From positions 24,710-88,709 of the forward strand of contig CACRSC010000067.1 in assembly GCA_902651635.1 (NCBI GenBank): a stretch of 64,000 nucleotides of DNA. The letters run 5' to 3'. Shown here one piece after another: positions 21,203 through 32,482 of the stretch (the first letter of the stretch is position 1; each line of letters begins with the position of its first letter). The position numbers were made by a program, and so were the translations under genes. Below the pieces are notes generated by a model. That model was not told the origin of the DNA. It was given only the letters and a program-made list of their open reading frames with translations, and searched no databases. The DNA comes from Mastigamoeba balamuthi (Eukaryota > Evosea > Mastigamoebida > Mastigamoebidae).

Positions 21203-22291
21203 CCGAACCGAACGCAGGCCGGGGGCTGTCCATTGCTCATGGGACGAGGCACACAGAAGTTGCTCGAGTTCGAGTTAGACTCCATCCACGGTTCGTCATC
21301 GTGAGAGTGAGAGAATGACACACCCATACCGCAACTCCAGCTCTTCTCTGGAGGAATAGGAGCGTCAAGGTGCGAACGAGCGAGCGAGTTCTCGCTGATC
21401 TGTACGGGAACGGATAGGGGAGATTTTACGGGAGGAATCTGGGCGTCAAGGTGCATTGGAATCGGTGCTGCCAGCTTGTTCTTATTTTCTCTTCACCTCT
21501 TGTTCCTCTGCTTCCAACTCCGCGACCCCGACACCCCTCTGCTCTGGTGGTTCGGCCGGACGACTCGCTCCCCTGCTTCTGCGACCATCTGTCCCCTCCC
21601 GTCTGTCCTCCCTCATCTCTCTCTCTCTCTCACTCCTGTCCTCTGCGTTGCTCTCCCCAATGCCCCTGCGCACACCCCCAGCGGCGTGCACAAGGGCGCC
21701 GATGAAATCAACGCACAGGACAAAGGGGTTCCTCTCTTTCTCTCTCTGCCCGCGAGTGTCTCTGTGTCATCGGGGGCTATCGGGCTGGGCGTTGTGCTGT
21801 CTGTTGCCATGGTGTCCTCTGCGTTCGTGCTGCAGCGTCCTTGGCCTCGGTGCCCCTCCCTCCCCGGTCGGGCTTGAGCGTGAGGCTATGCTTGCAGCTC
21901 GCTGTGCTGCTGCTGCGGCTCTTCCTTCTTGCCCTCGGCTTTCTTGGCGCGGTTTTTTTCCTTGCGGTGCCCCATGAGCCCCCACTTCCCGCGCTCAAAA
22001 CTCGACTCGCGCGGCAAATCAAGAGGGGAGCCAGCCGCGTCCCGCACACAGCGCCCGACTCCTCCGCCCCCCACTGCACCGCCGCCGGCACGAGCGCATG
22101 GGCTCTGGTCTGTCCGTCGCTCCCCGCTCCAGCGCAAGTTCCCGCACCGGGCGGGTTCCAATTATCTCCGCGCAGTGCCCAGTGCGCACCGCGTCGCGTT
22201 GCGTATCGTGTACGCACGGAGCTCCACATTGCTGCAACTTCCCTCAGATGCCACACGAGGCACTGGCACTGCAGACACGGACAGCAGGCCC
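21203..22291. other. Low-complexity region, no firm gene
   Basis: Contains a short direct repeat (GGAGGAATAGGAGCGTCAAG near 21350 and a variant near 21430) and CT-rich tracts around 21600-21640. A minus-strand frame at 21886-22161 ends with the basic string KWGLMGHRKEKNRAKKAEGK, which could be the tail of a small basic protein, but no start or partner exon supports it. Confidence 0.35.
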
Positions 22292-22900
22292 TCACCAAAC
22301 GGCACGCCCACGTTGTCCAGTGCCGAGTGCGAGGTCCGCCCAGCAACGGGAATCTGAGGCCTTCCATAAGCGCACTGCGAACATGGTGATGAAGGCCGTC
22401 TCGAGGCGGTCGCTCGACAATGGGCAGTGGCAGACGTATGACAGAGGTCCCGCATCGCGGAAGCGCCACGGAGGCGCACGTGTTGTTGCCTGGGAGGGAT
22501 CGTCATCGCCGTCGACGTAGAGTCCCGCCCCGGGATCGCGTCCCGCGCGTCGCGCCCGCTGATGGGCTGCGTCAGATCGACGGGCGCTTGAAGATATCCA
22601 CGACAAAGAGGAACCGCAGCTCCTTGGGAAGGTCGGCATCGTCGGCCCTGTTCGTGAGTCCGTCCATGGCCTCAAGGCACTGTTAGCTACGGCAGACCGC
22701 CGCGAGCTCGTCGCTCTGTGTGGGAGGCCTGCGCGAGGTCTTGTAGTGAGTGCGGCATCGCAGTGCACTCCAGTCATACGTGCACAGTCCATGCATGGGA
22801 AGCAGGAACTGGTTAAAGTCAGTGACATCACGAGGAACCGAAACTGGGAAGTCATAGCTTGATAAGAGCTAGGGATGGACAACGAAGAACAAGTAAACAA
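22292..22900 (-). pseudogene. Possible decayed gene fragment, unassigned
   Basis: A minus-strand frame is open for 202 codons, but its composition is poor. One short string (LETAFITMFAVRLWKA) is WD-blade-like. Another minus-strand frame near 22590-22640 reads LPKELRFLFVVDIFKR. Neither extends into a recognisable domain. Probably remains of the same class of gene as at 20.3-21.2 kb. Confidence 0.2.
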
Positions 22901-23756
22901 AGTTGCACAGACTGAAGGACATTCGATGCATCACGGGCCATGACATACGAAGGTAAAAGGCAGCTTTCTGGAGCATCAATCACTGGAAAAATACTTGAGC
23001 ACTGTACACACACATCACACGACGGGATGATATCACTATTGGCAACGTGGAAGTCAACCACAAAGTAAACGTATGACCCCATAAGGGGCCCCCTATACCT
23101 CGTTGGAACCTAAAAACGAAAAAAAAACTCAGGACATCATTCAGCAGAAGTAAATACAAAGCATGGTGAAATATCTAAACCAGAAAGTAATAAAATGGAC
23201 AAAAAGTGTGCAACTGTAGGGAAAGACACTTAGATTGCATGCGCGGAGTGAAGCGGAGCACAGGCAACCAAAGTGACCTTCTTTGTTTTGATTACGAAAG
23301 GTTTCTTGACACAAAAGATGACCAGGTCATGAAATATGAATGAGCAAACTTGTAGTGATGACCAAAGGTCACAAAGCAGATTGATTACGAAAAGACACCT
23401 GAGAGCATATTTTATTATGAATGGACACTCTCTGCAAGTTAGCACCCATGTTCCATACCCCCACGTCCCGTCCCATGCCCCCATGCCCGTCCCATGCCTT
23501 AAACCATGTCTCTTATGCTTCATATGTAGGCACAGCCTTAATTTCTAAAAAAAAGAGCAGCCTCAAATGAGATTGGCTACGAAAGGGCACTTAATGAGAT
23601 TGTCCTTGTTTCCTCCAAATACCCTTGGCACGTCCTTAATGGGATGGGTTTTCTGTGACTAGAGAGCAATGGGCGCGACAAGCATTAAATCAAGAAGCCT
23701 TCCCAGACCGAGTCCATTGGACGGAGCTCGGTACCCGTGACAGCAAACCCCATACC
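22901..23756. other. AT-richer intergenic sequence
   Basis: No gene seen. Short repeats include GATTACGAAA at about 23290 and 23380 (variant near 23575) and a CCCATGCC-rich cluster at about 23455-23505. They may be traces of an unidentified mobile element. Confidence 0.4.
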
Positions 23757-25774
23757 TCACAGCATCGTGCTGAGCTGGAAGGAGGCTGCGAGCTTCCGTG
23801 AGTGAGCCATTGTATCGATAGCGAGAGCCTCCTCGATTCGGTACGTAAATCTGCTGCTTCCAATGATTCCTCCATTGCAGATGACGTCTGACAGTGAGAA
23901 CAGCGAGAGGGAAACGAGGTCACACTGCGTCTCGTTTTGGACAATCAGACCCTGGCCGTCAGACAGAGCCCAGGCAGCCACAACACGGGAGAGCAGATCT
24001 ACTGTCTCGCACTGTGCTGTGGCGCTACTTTGATCCAGAAAGCTGTGCACGCTGTCCGCGATGGCTGCCGAGTTGATGGCCAGTGCTAAGCAGAGAGCGT
24101 TTCTGAGTACTGCAGCCTTGCTCAGGGCTGCGCTGTCTTGAACCTCGTACAGCGCGCTGATGACAGTGGATGCAAAGCGGTGTCTCCCTTGGAGCAGGCG
24201 CCACAGGTCCTCGGCACGGAGACTGCAGTACCTGTTGAATGCCACCCCAACCTCCGAGTTGCTTTCCATCATCCGGATATCTCTCTCTGGAACGGCGTCG
24301 ATCTCGGCTTTGCTGCAACAGCTCAGGTCGAGCAGAGCCTCGAGCGACTCTCGCGGATTGCAGTTGGATGGGAAATCGTAGATCATGAAAAACGTCTGCC
24401 GCTTCACGCTGTATGGTGCCAGATGGCTGAACAGAGACCTCGCTAGTGTGGCGTCGGTGCAAAGAGCGATGAGCGAGATTCCAGCTGTGCTCATGGCGCC
24501 GCAGAGCACTGAGGCGAGCGAGCGGGCGTGCTGCACCTTAACGGACAGGTCCGGGTTTAGGAGCTCCGTGGCCTCTTGTGGGGCGTTGTGCGAGATGAAC
24601 TGGTTTGCACGAATCCTTCCCAGGATCTGTATGTCGTCCACTGCGCACGCCAGCCGCTTCCCTGTCTGATTGACAAGCCTCTGGTTAATCCACTTGATCA
24701 GTGCCCGCAGGCTGTCCTCACTGAGGTCGGCCTTGACAAGGATTCTGGCCAGCCTCCGTTGCGCGCCGTAGGCAGACCCCTCAGGGGCGCGGGCCTGCAC
24801 ACGGATGAAGTCTGCCGGCGTCAGGACGCCCCGTGTGTACTCAAGCATCTTGAGCAGGAACAGCCCCCTGCTGACCAGCTCGACGAGGAAGCGCACGCGG
24901 CAGCGGGTGTTAAGCTCTGCCTCGGCGTGCATGAGGAAGCTGCAGTACATCATCTGCCGGTACTCAGAAACGCCATCCACCTGCACCGCCTTGGACGCCG
25001 CCACTGTCTCTGGCGACGGCCATGGCTCCATGTCTCGCAGGGCTGTGCGGAACGCTGCATCACTGAAGCCACAAATGCGCATGTCCGAGTCACTGGGCTC
25101 GTCCTTGGTCCCGCAGCACAGCATGTACACGACCCACACCGCGTCGTCTGCCGCGAGCTGCACGACAGAGGCCGTCTTTCCGACCCCTGGCATCCCGATG
25201 AGGCACGTCGTGGACCCCAACATCTGCGCCGTCTGGCTCAGCTGCATGCGGGGAGACCACGGGAAATCCGATGTCGCCGCCCTGCTGCCCGTCGTCGCGC
25301 CCAGCAGCGGCAGGCAGACCCGGTCGTCGTAGCTCGGCAGTTCCCTGCGATAGAAACGCCCGAGCTGTCTCTGCTGCCTCGCGATTTCCGTGTCGCTGGC
25401 TAGCACTGCCTTGTCATGGACCTCGCTGTCGTCGATGGCGCAGCACGAGAGCAGGTAGTCCAGCGCCCCTGAGGTGTTCCGAACTGCTTAGCACAGGCAT
25501 TCCCGGAAGGGAGACCGTGCCCTCTGGTCTGCTGAGTAACCTCCCGAGCCTCTCTGCTGCCAACTCCTCCGTATCCAAGTGTTTGCTTGTGCCTCGAGAG
25601 CAGCCAGTCAGCAGAGGAGCACCTGAAAGACTGAGAGGTTGGCCGGGATGGGAACTCACAGGGAGCATCTCTGGGGATGTCCGATGTGGCCGTGATGCTA
25701 GCCAGTGTGGTGGTGGCCTTAAGCAGGGGCCGAACAGCACTGCTGCTCGCCTCCACCGCCTCCGTCACCTGCAT
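23757..25774 (-). CDS. P-loop NTPase of the RHS/Crinkler type
   Basis: Two exons. Exon 1 starts MQVTEAVEASSSAVRP at 25774 and ends near 25661 at a GTGAGT donor. A ~180-nt intron ends CTAAGCAG, and exon 2 runs in frame to 23757 (about 610 residues in all). Walker A is GMPGVGKTAS. A Walker B-like strand is RLACAVDDIQILGR. Between them lies LVSRGLFLLKMLEYTRGVLT, resembling the helical insert of RHS and Crinkler NTPases. No C-terminal PD-(D/E)xK nuclease motif was seen, unlike the gene at 58.9-61.1 kb. Family members act as nuclear or secreted effectors, or as genome-defence proteins, in protists. The role here is not known. The reading frame looks whole. Confidence 0.6.
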
Positions 25775-26109
25775 CTCAATTGAACCGAGGAGATAGAAAA
25801 AGATAATGATAATATCTCTGTGATATCACGAAACAACCATGCTGACCTGTTCCGGCACTCTGAGGGTTCAATAGGAAATTGTGAAACTTAAGAGAAGGTC
25901 TAATTGACCATATGCAGACGTGGCAGGAGATGGTCGAGTCGTCCAGATTCAGAAAACGGATCGATGAATCGTCAGAACACGTGGGACGGACACATCATTA
26001 GAGTCAGGAAACGCACCAACGGAGGTGAACATGCAGTGTGGGATCGTATTGTCCGCAATGAACGACCAGCGAAGAAGATGAAGAGATAGTCAAGGCTTGA
26101 GGCCACAGT
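25775..26109. other. Intergenic, nothing recognised
   Basis: Short spacer between the NTPase gene and the edge of the duplicated segment. No coding or RNA signal was seen. Confidence 0.4.
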
Positions 26110-26969
26110 CAAATGGCTTGTTTTGGTGTTGCATTCGGTGCGCTGGTGTTGCGTTAGTTGTGCTTAGCGCTCAGTCGTGACTGAGCTGCCACAGACAGTC
26201 TCACCCTCGTCTGTGGTCCCCTCTACCTGCCCTCTGGTTTTGATACCACTTGTTGTGGAACTCCTCCAATGCGTGCCCCACTCCAATGTTGCTCGGGGCG
26301 ATGGCCGGCTGCCTCCCTGAGCGCCTCTGCTTCGCCAGAGGCTCGGCGGGGCCACCGTCGGGGCCCAGCGGGCCGTCATCCCTGGGGCGCTTGTGCCGGG
26401 ACCCCAGCACTGAAGGCTTGGGGAGCGCCCGCCTGGCCTGGGGGATGACCAGGGACGACGTTGTGCTGCAGTTGCTGCTGGGCGGGGGCCTGGTTCGCCT
26501 CGCCGCTGGGTTGGGCTCGATCTGCTTGACCAGCGCCTCCTGCTCCTCGAGGCTGGCGCTCTGGAAGGCCTCCTCGGGGTCGGGGGTGCGCTCTGCTGCC
26601 GCGGAGTTTCACTGAGAGTCAGCGCTTGGGGTCCGTGACGGGAGGCAGCGACAGCGCGACAGCGGATCAACTGAACTGCGAGGGGCGCGGAAGGTGCTCA
26701 CCCCTGGGGCCGCTGCTGCCGCTGGTCCTGGCGTCCCGGGGCGCCGGCTCGAGCGAGATGAACGACGGCGGCGCCTGTGACGTTGCGTGTGAGTCTGATG
26801 ACGTGGCGATGGAATTTGGTTCACGCTGAGCACAACGTCGGCCACGCGGTTCAGGAAGAGCACGGCGTCGGGGGCGGCTGTCAGGGGCTGGGGTCCTGCG
26901 AAGCCACAGAGAGCGGGGCGCGCGTGAGTCGGATGCGCCGCGGAGAGCGGTTCTTCTCGTCCAGGCAGC
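26110..26969 (-). pseudogene. Inverted, shortened copy of the 44-45.5 kb gene
   Basis: The minus strand repeats 44192-45725 of the plus strand with high nucleotide identity, introns included (for example AGAAGAACCGCTCTCCGCGG). It keeps the exon encoding APDAVLFLNRVADVV, the exon encoding TPDPEEAFQSASLEEQEAL and the C-terminal RHKRPRDDGPLGPDGG to AEPLAKQRR. It lacks the ~700-nt middle with the 57-nt repeats. The stop codon of the longer copy (TGA after KQRR) is TCA here, so the frame reads through SGRQPAIAPSNIGVGH to about 26201. No first exon like MSNTNDNAPS was found upstream. It is probably a truncated, recently duplicated copy, but it could still be expressed. Confidence 0.6.
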
Positions 26970-28220
26970 CACTGAGGGGCGTGCGGGACGCAGGGGGTGA
27001 AGGAGACGCGATAAAGGGGTTCTCGAGGGCACCAGTGGAACTCAGTCTCGAGGGAGCTGACCTGTGATGCGCTTGCCCGGTGATGAACTCGCTGATTCTG
27101 ATGGCCGGTGGCTGTTGTGGGCACGGGAGAGGCCCCGGGGCCAGCCACAGAAGACGCTATGGGTGCTCCACTGCAAGCACTGACCTCGCACACACTGTGG
27201 AACATCTCGCACACGTCGGGCTGTCGAGCACGGTCCTGAAGAGAAAGAACAGAGCGAGAAAGGGGATGAGTGCAGCTTCAATTGATCACAACAGGCTCAT
27301 TCACATAATCGGCCAGAGATACTGGCACACGCTGCCTGCGGGGGCGTGCCCTTGACAGGGATGAATGCCAGTCACGTGGTCCTCACGCAGCAGCACTGGG
27401 CACAGAGCCTCGGAGGTGGTGCCGCGCTGCTTGTCGCTGGCGTTGACGCCGTCTGCGTCCGTCGAGCGTGTCTCCATGGTGTCCCTCCACAAGCGCCTCG
27501 AGCGCCATACAGGGCCTTGCCGACACCGAGCGGTGACGAACCGGTGCCCTGCTGGCTGCTGGCGGCGAGCAGCGCGTTGTGCACGGGGGCACGTGACGAG
27601 AGGTCGGGAACGGGAGGGAAATATCAGGGGGGGGCTGAGAAACTCTGGAGAATGGAGAAACTCTGGAGAAATATCTCGGTCTGGGTACAGTGAGGTGCCT
27701 GAGAAGGACCCACGAAATTAATATCTGTGCCTGAGAAGGGCCCAGGAACGTGGGAATTGTGCCTGGAAGAACGCAGGAACGCCGGAATTGTGCCTGGAAG
27801 GACGCAGGAACTCGGGAATTCCCCGCGATAAGAATATCTGTGCCTGACGCGTGCAGGCAAGATACGAATATCAGTGGTGGGCGTCGTGGCGCCCCTCGCA
27901 CTCGGCCGCCGCCACCGCCTCCTGCCTCCTCGCGGCCCCAGTACCCACGGCGCCCGCCGCAGCTCCCACACCACTGGCGTCGCCGTGGGCGGACGAGGAG
28001 GGCAGGTGCGACAGCGCAGAGGGGACGAGGCAGGGAGCCTCGGGCACGGCGCAGCCCGAGCACCGGGCGTCGGCCTGGGCGGGCGAGAGAGCGTGCGGCC
28101 AGTAGCTCGACCATGTGCACGCAACTCCCCCTCAGCCTCCGAGCGGCGCACCACCGTGCACTCGGATGTGGTGCCCTGTGGCTGCTGCTCGCCCTCCCGA
28201 GGTCCAACCCTGCCGCGCCC
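26970..28220. other. GC-rich region without a firm gene
   Basis: Open frames on both strands are long but low in information (Arg/Pro/Gly/Ser-rich), as expected by chance at high GC. A minisatellite lies at 27692-27819. No conserved motif was recognised. Confidence 0.4.
27692..27819. repeat. ~31-bp minisatellite, about four units
   Basis: Head-to-tail units start TGTGCCTGGAAG and end GGAAT: 27726-27757, 27758-27788 and 27789-27819, with a more diverged unit just upstream. A related piece, TGCCTGACGCGTGCAGGCA, follows at about 27841 and can fold as a hairpin. Confidence 0.8.
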
Positions 28221-28580
28221 TCAGGCCTTGGTGAACGCGCAGCCCTGACACTGGAGCACGGGAGAGACCTCTCCCCGTACGAAGTCGGCCACTAACGCGA
28301 GGTGTCTCCTCTGGGACCCCCCTACAGCCTCGACCACAGGTCGCCCACGACAAGCCAGCACGCAGCACGCAGTGGCTGCGAGGACGCAGAGGACGCAGAG
28401 GACTGCCAAGGCATGCGGCAGCCCCGCCAGGGCCCTGAGCTGTGCGGTCGCCGAGGGCTCCAACGGCGAGACTGAGCGAGAGCAGCGATTCCAGTAACCC
28501 CCACGGCACCGCTTGTATGGGAGGCGGGGGTCGGCGACACTGGGAAGCGCCACCGCAGCCGCCCTGTAGGGGGAAGGCAC
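28221..28580 (-). CDS. Hypothetical small membrane protein (weak)
   Basis: A 119-codon frame with one clear Cys-rich hydrophobic helix, HALAVLCVLCVLAATACCVL, preceded by a basic and polar segment. It is not recognised. A membrane span in an otherwise Arg/Pro-rich region is unusual for a chance frame, but no homologue or splice evidence supports it. Confidence 0.25.
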   Translation of the reverse strand: MPSPYRAAAVALPSVADPRLPYKRCRGGYWNRCSRSVSPLEPSATAQLRALAGLPHALAVLCVLCVLAATACCVLACRGRPVVEAVGGSQRRHLALVADFVRGEVSPVLQCQGCAFTKA

Positions 28581-28989
28581 AGGAAGATGAGCACCGACCG
28601 GCTGCCTAGCCTACGAGTGGGATGGTTGTCGCGGAAGTAACAAGAGAGAAGCAAAATAGGAATTGAGGGAAAATCCACTGCAAATTATCACAGCTCGCTT
28701 GATTCTTAAATAGCGGCTTGCCGCTCTTCAAGAGAGGCTTGCCAACTCACGGCTCATTTTCCTTGGCCGGCCGGTTATCTATAGACATATCCGTGCTTGT
28801 ATGCTACCACGAACCTAGAGGGCAGCAAAGGATGCACAACCCCGCTCGGGAATCGCTGTATGGAAACTCCCTGTGAAGCCGATTTGGCAATGAGATGCTG
28901 TCCCGAGCATATTGATGAATGTGATGGCGAGAATCATCAGCGTGTCGGTGGTCGATTGCCAAGCCTAGTCTCACAGAAATGGAACAAAA
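28581..28989. other. Intergenic, nothing recognised
   Basis: Spacer downstream of the first glutamate-receptor gene. No coding or RNA signal was seen. Confidence 0.45.
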
Positions 28990-30515
28990 TCACGTGTTGC
29001 TCGTTTGGCCCTCGAGCTCGGGAATGTTCTTGGAGGGCTTCCAGACCGCACTCCCGCTCTGCGATGAGAGCGCCGCGATCATCTTCTCCATGTGGCTCAT
29101 CTGCGAGCGCATTTCCCTCATTGCTCGTTCGAATGTCGCCCGATCCACAGCCCCTTCGCCCTCAGCAGCAACCTCCTGGTCGCTGGGCTTGTTGCCCATG
29201 AGCTCCTTGAACATCACGTCCACCACCTTCCCCTTGGCCTTCCTGCCTGCCAGCAGCACGCCGAACACCGCGTGGTAGGCCAGCGCGATGGCGCACCCGA
29301 TGCCCACGATGACGATGAGGCCCAGGATGCTCTCGGGCCCGATCGCACTCGACCTGCTGGACTTGCGCGACTCGATGTCGACCTTGCACGTGGACTTGCG
29401 GAACCACGTCTCGTAGAGCTTGAGCAGCGAGCCCTCCTTCTGGATCTTCAGCAGCGCGATGTTGATAGAGGAGAGCAGGTGGTACTGGCCCTTGCGCACG
29501 GGCATCGCGTAGTTGTTGGGGAACACGGGCTGGCCCACCTGAATGAGGTCGCAGAAGGGCTGGTTGCTGAGGAAGTACTCCATTGTAGGCTTGGAGTAGA
29601 CGACCGCGTCGACGTCGCCGTTCCTGAGCATCTCGAGGCACTTGGTGATGTTCGAGTCGAAAACCAGAGTGGCCGAAGTTCCCAGCTTCTCGCGCAGGTA
29701 CTCTTCGGTGGACCCGCCAGAGCCCGAGCACACAGTGTGGCCCGGCAGCGACCCGAATCCCTCGATCTTGGGCGCTGCGTACTTGACAGAGAGCGTCGCG
29801 GCCAGGTTGGCCGTGTAGCTCGACACCACCACGATGTTGAAGAAGAAGAGGACCACGTACACCGACATCCCAGACGCCGTCTTGGGAAACGCGCCGTTGA
29901 AGTTGAGGATGCAGCTGAAGCCCCAGTAGAGCGATGGCAAGAGGCCCCTGACGTTCTCCTGCTTGTCGTAGCGGCCCTCGACGGCGTAGAAGACGACGCC
30001 GCTGCCGAGCATCACCCCAGCGATGGTGAGCCACATGCCCAGCGTGAACGGCGAGAAGAACGACCACATGTCCACGGAGGACTTGGGGACTGTCACGACC
30101 GTCGAGAGCGACGACTCGAGGAAGGGCTGCGTGAAGTCCACGCTCAGCAGGCGCTCGTCGGTGACCAGCACGTTTCCGGTGCCGAGAACGTAGTCGGTTG
30201 CGTTGGTGGCGTTGGTCGAGAGGGCCTTGATGATGTCGTCTGCGCCCTTTGCCCAACCGAAGGTGTACGTGAATCCCGCGTCCTGGGCCAGCAGGTCCAG
30301 GAGGTCCACGCAGTAGCCCGTGACCTGCTGTGTTACCGGGTCGTTGAAGAGGAATGGAGCTGTCTTGCGGGCCATGACTCGGATTGAATCGCCTCCGTGC
30401 ACGCCCAGCACCAGCGCCTGCGGAGTGCGCACGGATTGGCAACGAATTGGGTCAAGCGGGCGGCCGGCCGTACTGCGAGAGCACATAGGGCAAGAGACAA
30501 CAGGTGTGACTCCAT
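28990..30515 (-). CDS. Ionotropic glutamate receptor-like channel, copy 1
   Basis: Ligand-gated channel of the iGluR fold, about 490 residues, in two exons. Exon 1 (30474-30515) codes a signal peptide, MESHLLSLALCALA. A 56-nt intron joins phase 0 to ALVLGVHGGDSIRVMARK (exon 2, 28990-30417). Order: S1 half-site (VTGYCVDLLDLLAQDAGFTY, then VLVTDERLLSVDFTQPFLES, keeping the carboxylate-binding Arg), M1 (TLGMWLTIAGVMLGSGVVFY), re-entrant pore (LYWGFSCILNFNGAFPKT), M3 with the signature SYTANLAATLSV, S2, M4 (ILGLIVIVGIGCAIALAYHA) and a short cytosolic coiled coil. No N-terminal LIVBP domain is present, as in prokaryotic GluR0. In S2, VYSKPTMEY stands where animal receptors have an acidic amino-group contact, so the ligand may not be glutamate. 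It is a tandem neighbour of copy 2. Confidence 0.9.
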
Positions 30516-30787
30516 CGTCGGACTCTATAATTGGGTTTTGAACCAAATGCCCTTATGGTGGCCGGAAATTGGTGATGTGCCGGTATCAAGAGAATCTTGA
30601 TCAGAAACCTGTACGGACTCGTGCGCTATTTCCGGAGTTTCACAGGTGATTGGCACCAATGATCTGAAATACTAACTGTATCCAAGTTTTTGAGTCACGC
30701 CATGTGGAAATCGCGGTCCAATCCGGGTCCGTGAATACAACAGATCACACGTGGTCAGCAATACAGTAGTAATGAGTTTTGTGACTG

Positions 30788-32289
30788 TCAGGAGGTGTTT
30801 GCCGGACACTCCAGCTCAGAAACGACTGTGCCGTTCACGCTGGGCTGAGCTGTCATAAGGCCCTCGATGCGGTTCAACTGCGAACGTATGTCCTTGAGTG
30901 CCTTCTCCAGAGCAGCCCTGTCAGTGGCTCCCTCCCCTTCTGACGCCGTCTCCTCCTCCTCTTCCTCCTCCCCCATGAGCTCCTTGGCAACCACGTCCAT
31001 GACCCTACCTTTTCTCTTCCTGCCTGCCAGCAGCACACCGAATACAGCGTGGTAGGCCAGCGCGAGGAAGCATCCGACGCCCACGATGACGATGAGGCCC
31101 AGGATGCTCTCGGGCCCGATTGACTCGGAGAGGCTGGACTTGCGCGACTCGATGTCGACCTCGCACGTGGACTTGCGGAACCACGTCTCGTAGAGGTCGA
31201 CCAGCGTGCCCTGCTTCTGGACCTTGAGCAGCGCGACGTTGATGGCGGACAGCAGCTCGTACTGGCCCTTGCGCACGGGCATCGCGTAGTTGTTGGGGAA
31301 CACGGGCTGGCCCACCTCGATGAGGTCGCAGAAGGGCTTGTTGCTGAGGTAGTACTCCATGATGGGCTGCGAGTACACGACCGCGTCCACCTCCTCGTTC
31401 CTGAGCATCTCGAGGCACCTCGTGATGTTGGGTTCGAACACGAGGTTGGCGGTGGTCTCGAGCTTCTCGCGCAGGTAGAGCTCGGTGGTCCCTCCAGAGC
31501 CCGAGCACACGGTGTGGCCCGGCAGCGACGCGAACCCCTCGATCTTGGGCGCTGCGTACTTGACAGAGAGCGTCGCGGCCAGGTTGGCCGTGTAGCTCGA
31601 CACCACCACGATGTTGAAGAAGAACAGCACGAGGTAGACCGTCATACCCGCTGCCGTCTTGGGGAACGACCCGTTGTAGCCCAGGATGCAGCTGAAGCCC
31701 CAGTAGAGCGAGGGGAAGAGGCCCCTGATGTCCTCCTGCTTGCGGGACCTGCCCTCGACGGCGTAGAAGACGACGCCGCTGCCGAGCATCACCCCGGCGA
31801 TGGTGAGCCACATGCCCAGCGTGAACGGCGAGAAGAACGACCACATGTCCACGGAGGACTTGGGGACCGACACGATTGTCGAGAGCGACGACTCGAGGAA
31901 GGGCTGCGTGAAGTCCACGCTCAGCAGGCGCACGTCTGTGACCAGCACGTTGCCGATGCCCAGCGTGTAGTCTGTGGCGTTGGACGACAGAGTGCTGACG
32001 ATGTCGTCGGCCCCGCTGGCCCAGCCGAATGTGTACGTGAACCCCGCCTCCTTGGCCAGCAGGTCCAGGAGGTCCACGCAGTAGCCCGAGAGCTTGCCGC
32101 CGGAGGCCGGGTCGTCGAAGAGGAAGGGCGCAGTCTTGCGAGCCACGACTCGCACGGGGTCCGCACCGCGTGCCCCCAGCACCTGTGCTGGCACGCACGA
32201 CGCTAGTGAGACGGGGCCCTGTGCGTGCGTGCCAGGCGCCAACGGACTGCGAGAGCACAGAGGACAGTGGGCACGAGCAGTGAGGTCAT
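30788..32289 (-). CDS. Ionotropic glutamate receptor-like channel, copy 2
   Basis: Tandem paralogue of the preceding channel, with the same two-exon structure. Exon 1 (32248-32289) codes MTSLLVPTVLCALA. A 65-nt intron ends CCAGCACAG, and exon 2 starts VLGARGADPVRVVARK (30788-32182). S1, M1, pore, M3 (SYTANLAATLSV), S2 and M4 (ILGLIVIVGVGCFLALAYHA) are all present, and large parts are nearly identical to copy 1. Differences include the pore tip, ILGYNGSFPKT here against ILNFNGAFPKT in copy 1, and an acidic GEEEEEEETASEGEG cytosolic segment before the C-terminal helix. Whether the two form homo- or heteromers is not known. The intergenic spacer of about 270 bp holds no other gene. Confidence 0.9.
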
Positions 32290-32482
32290 GCCCGCGACGA
32301 TCTATTAATGGGCGCTGTGCACGACTTTGCACCGATGGGGGAGTCCTGCGGTGTTCCTCCGATACAGAGCGGGGAAGATTCTCCCGCGGAGATAATATCT
32401 GCGGAGAGATCTGACCCCTCCGTCATATTATTCGCGCGCGACCCGCGGATCGAGCGACCGGCACAGACACGCGAGCAGAAAA

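Noticed and set aside
27383-28207. A 274-codon minus-strand frame with internal repeats
   Set aside because: The repeats come from the 31-bp minisatellite and the rest is Arg/Ser/Pro-rich; no start context or domain.
29092-30387. A 431-codon plus-strand open frame opposite glutamate receptor copy 1
   Set aside because: Antisense shadow, and the same shadow appears opposite copy 2, which shows it follows from the channel sequence.
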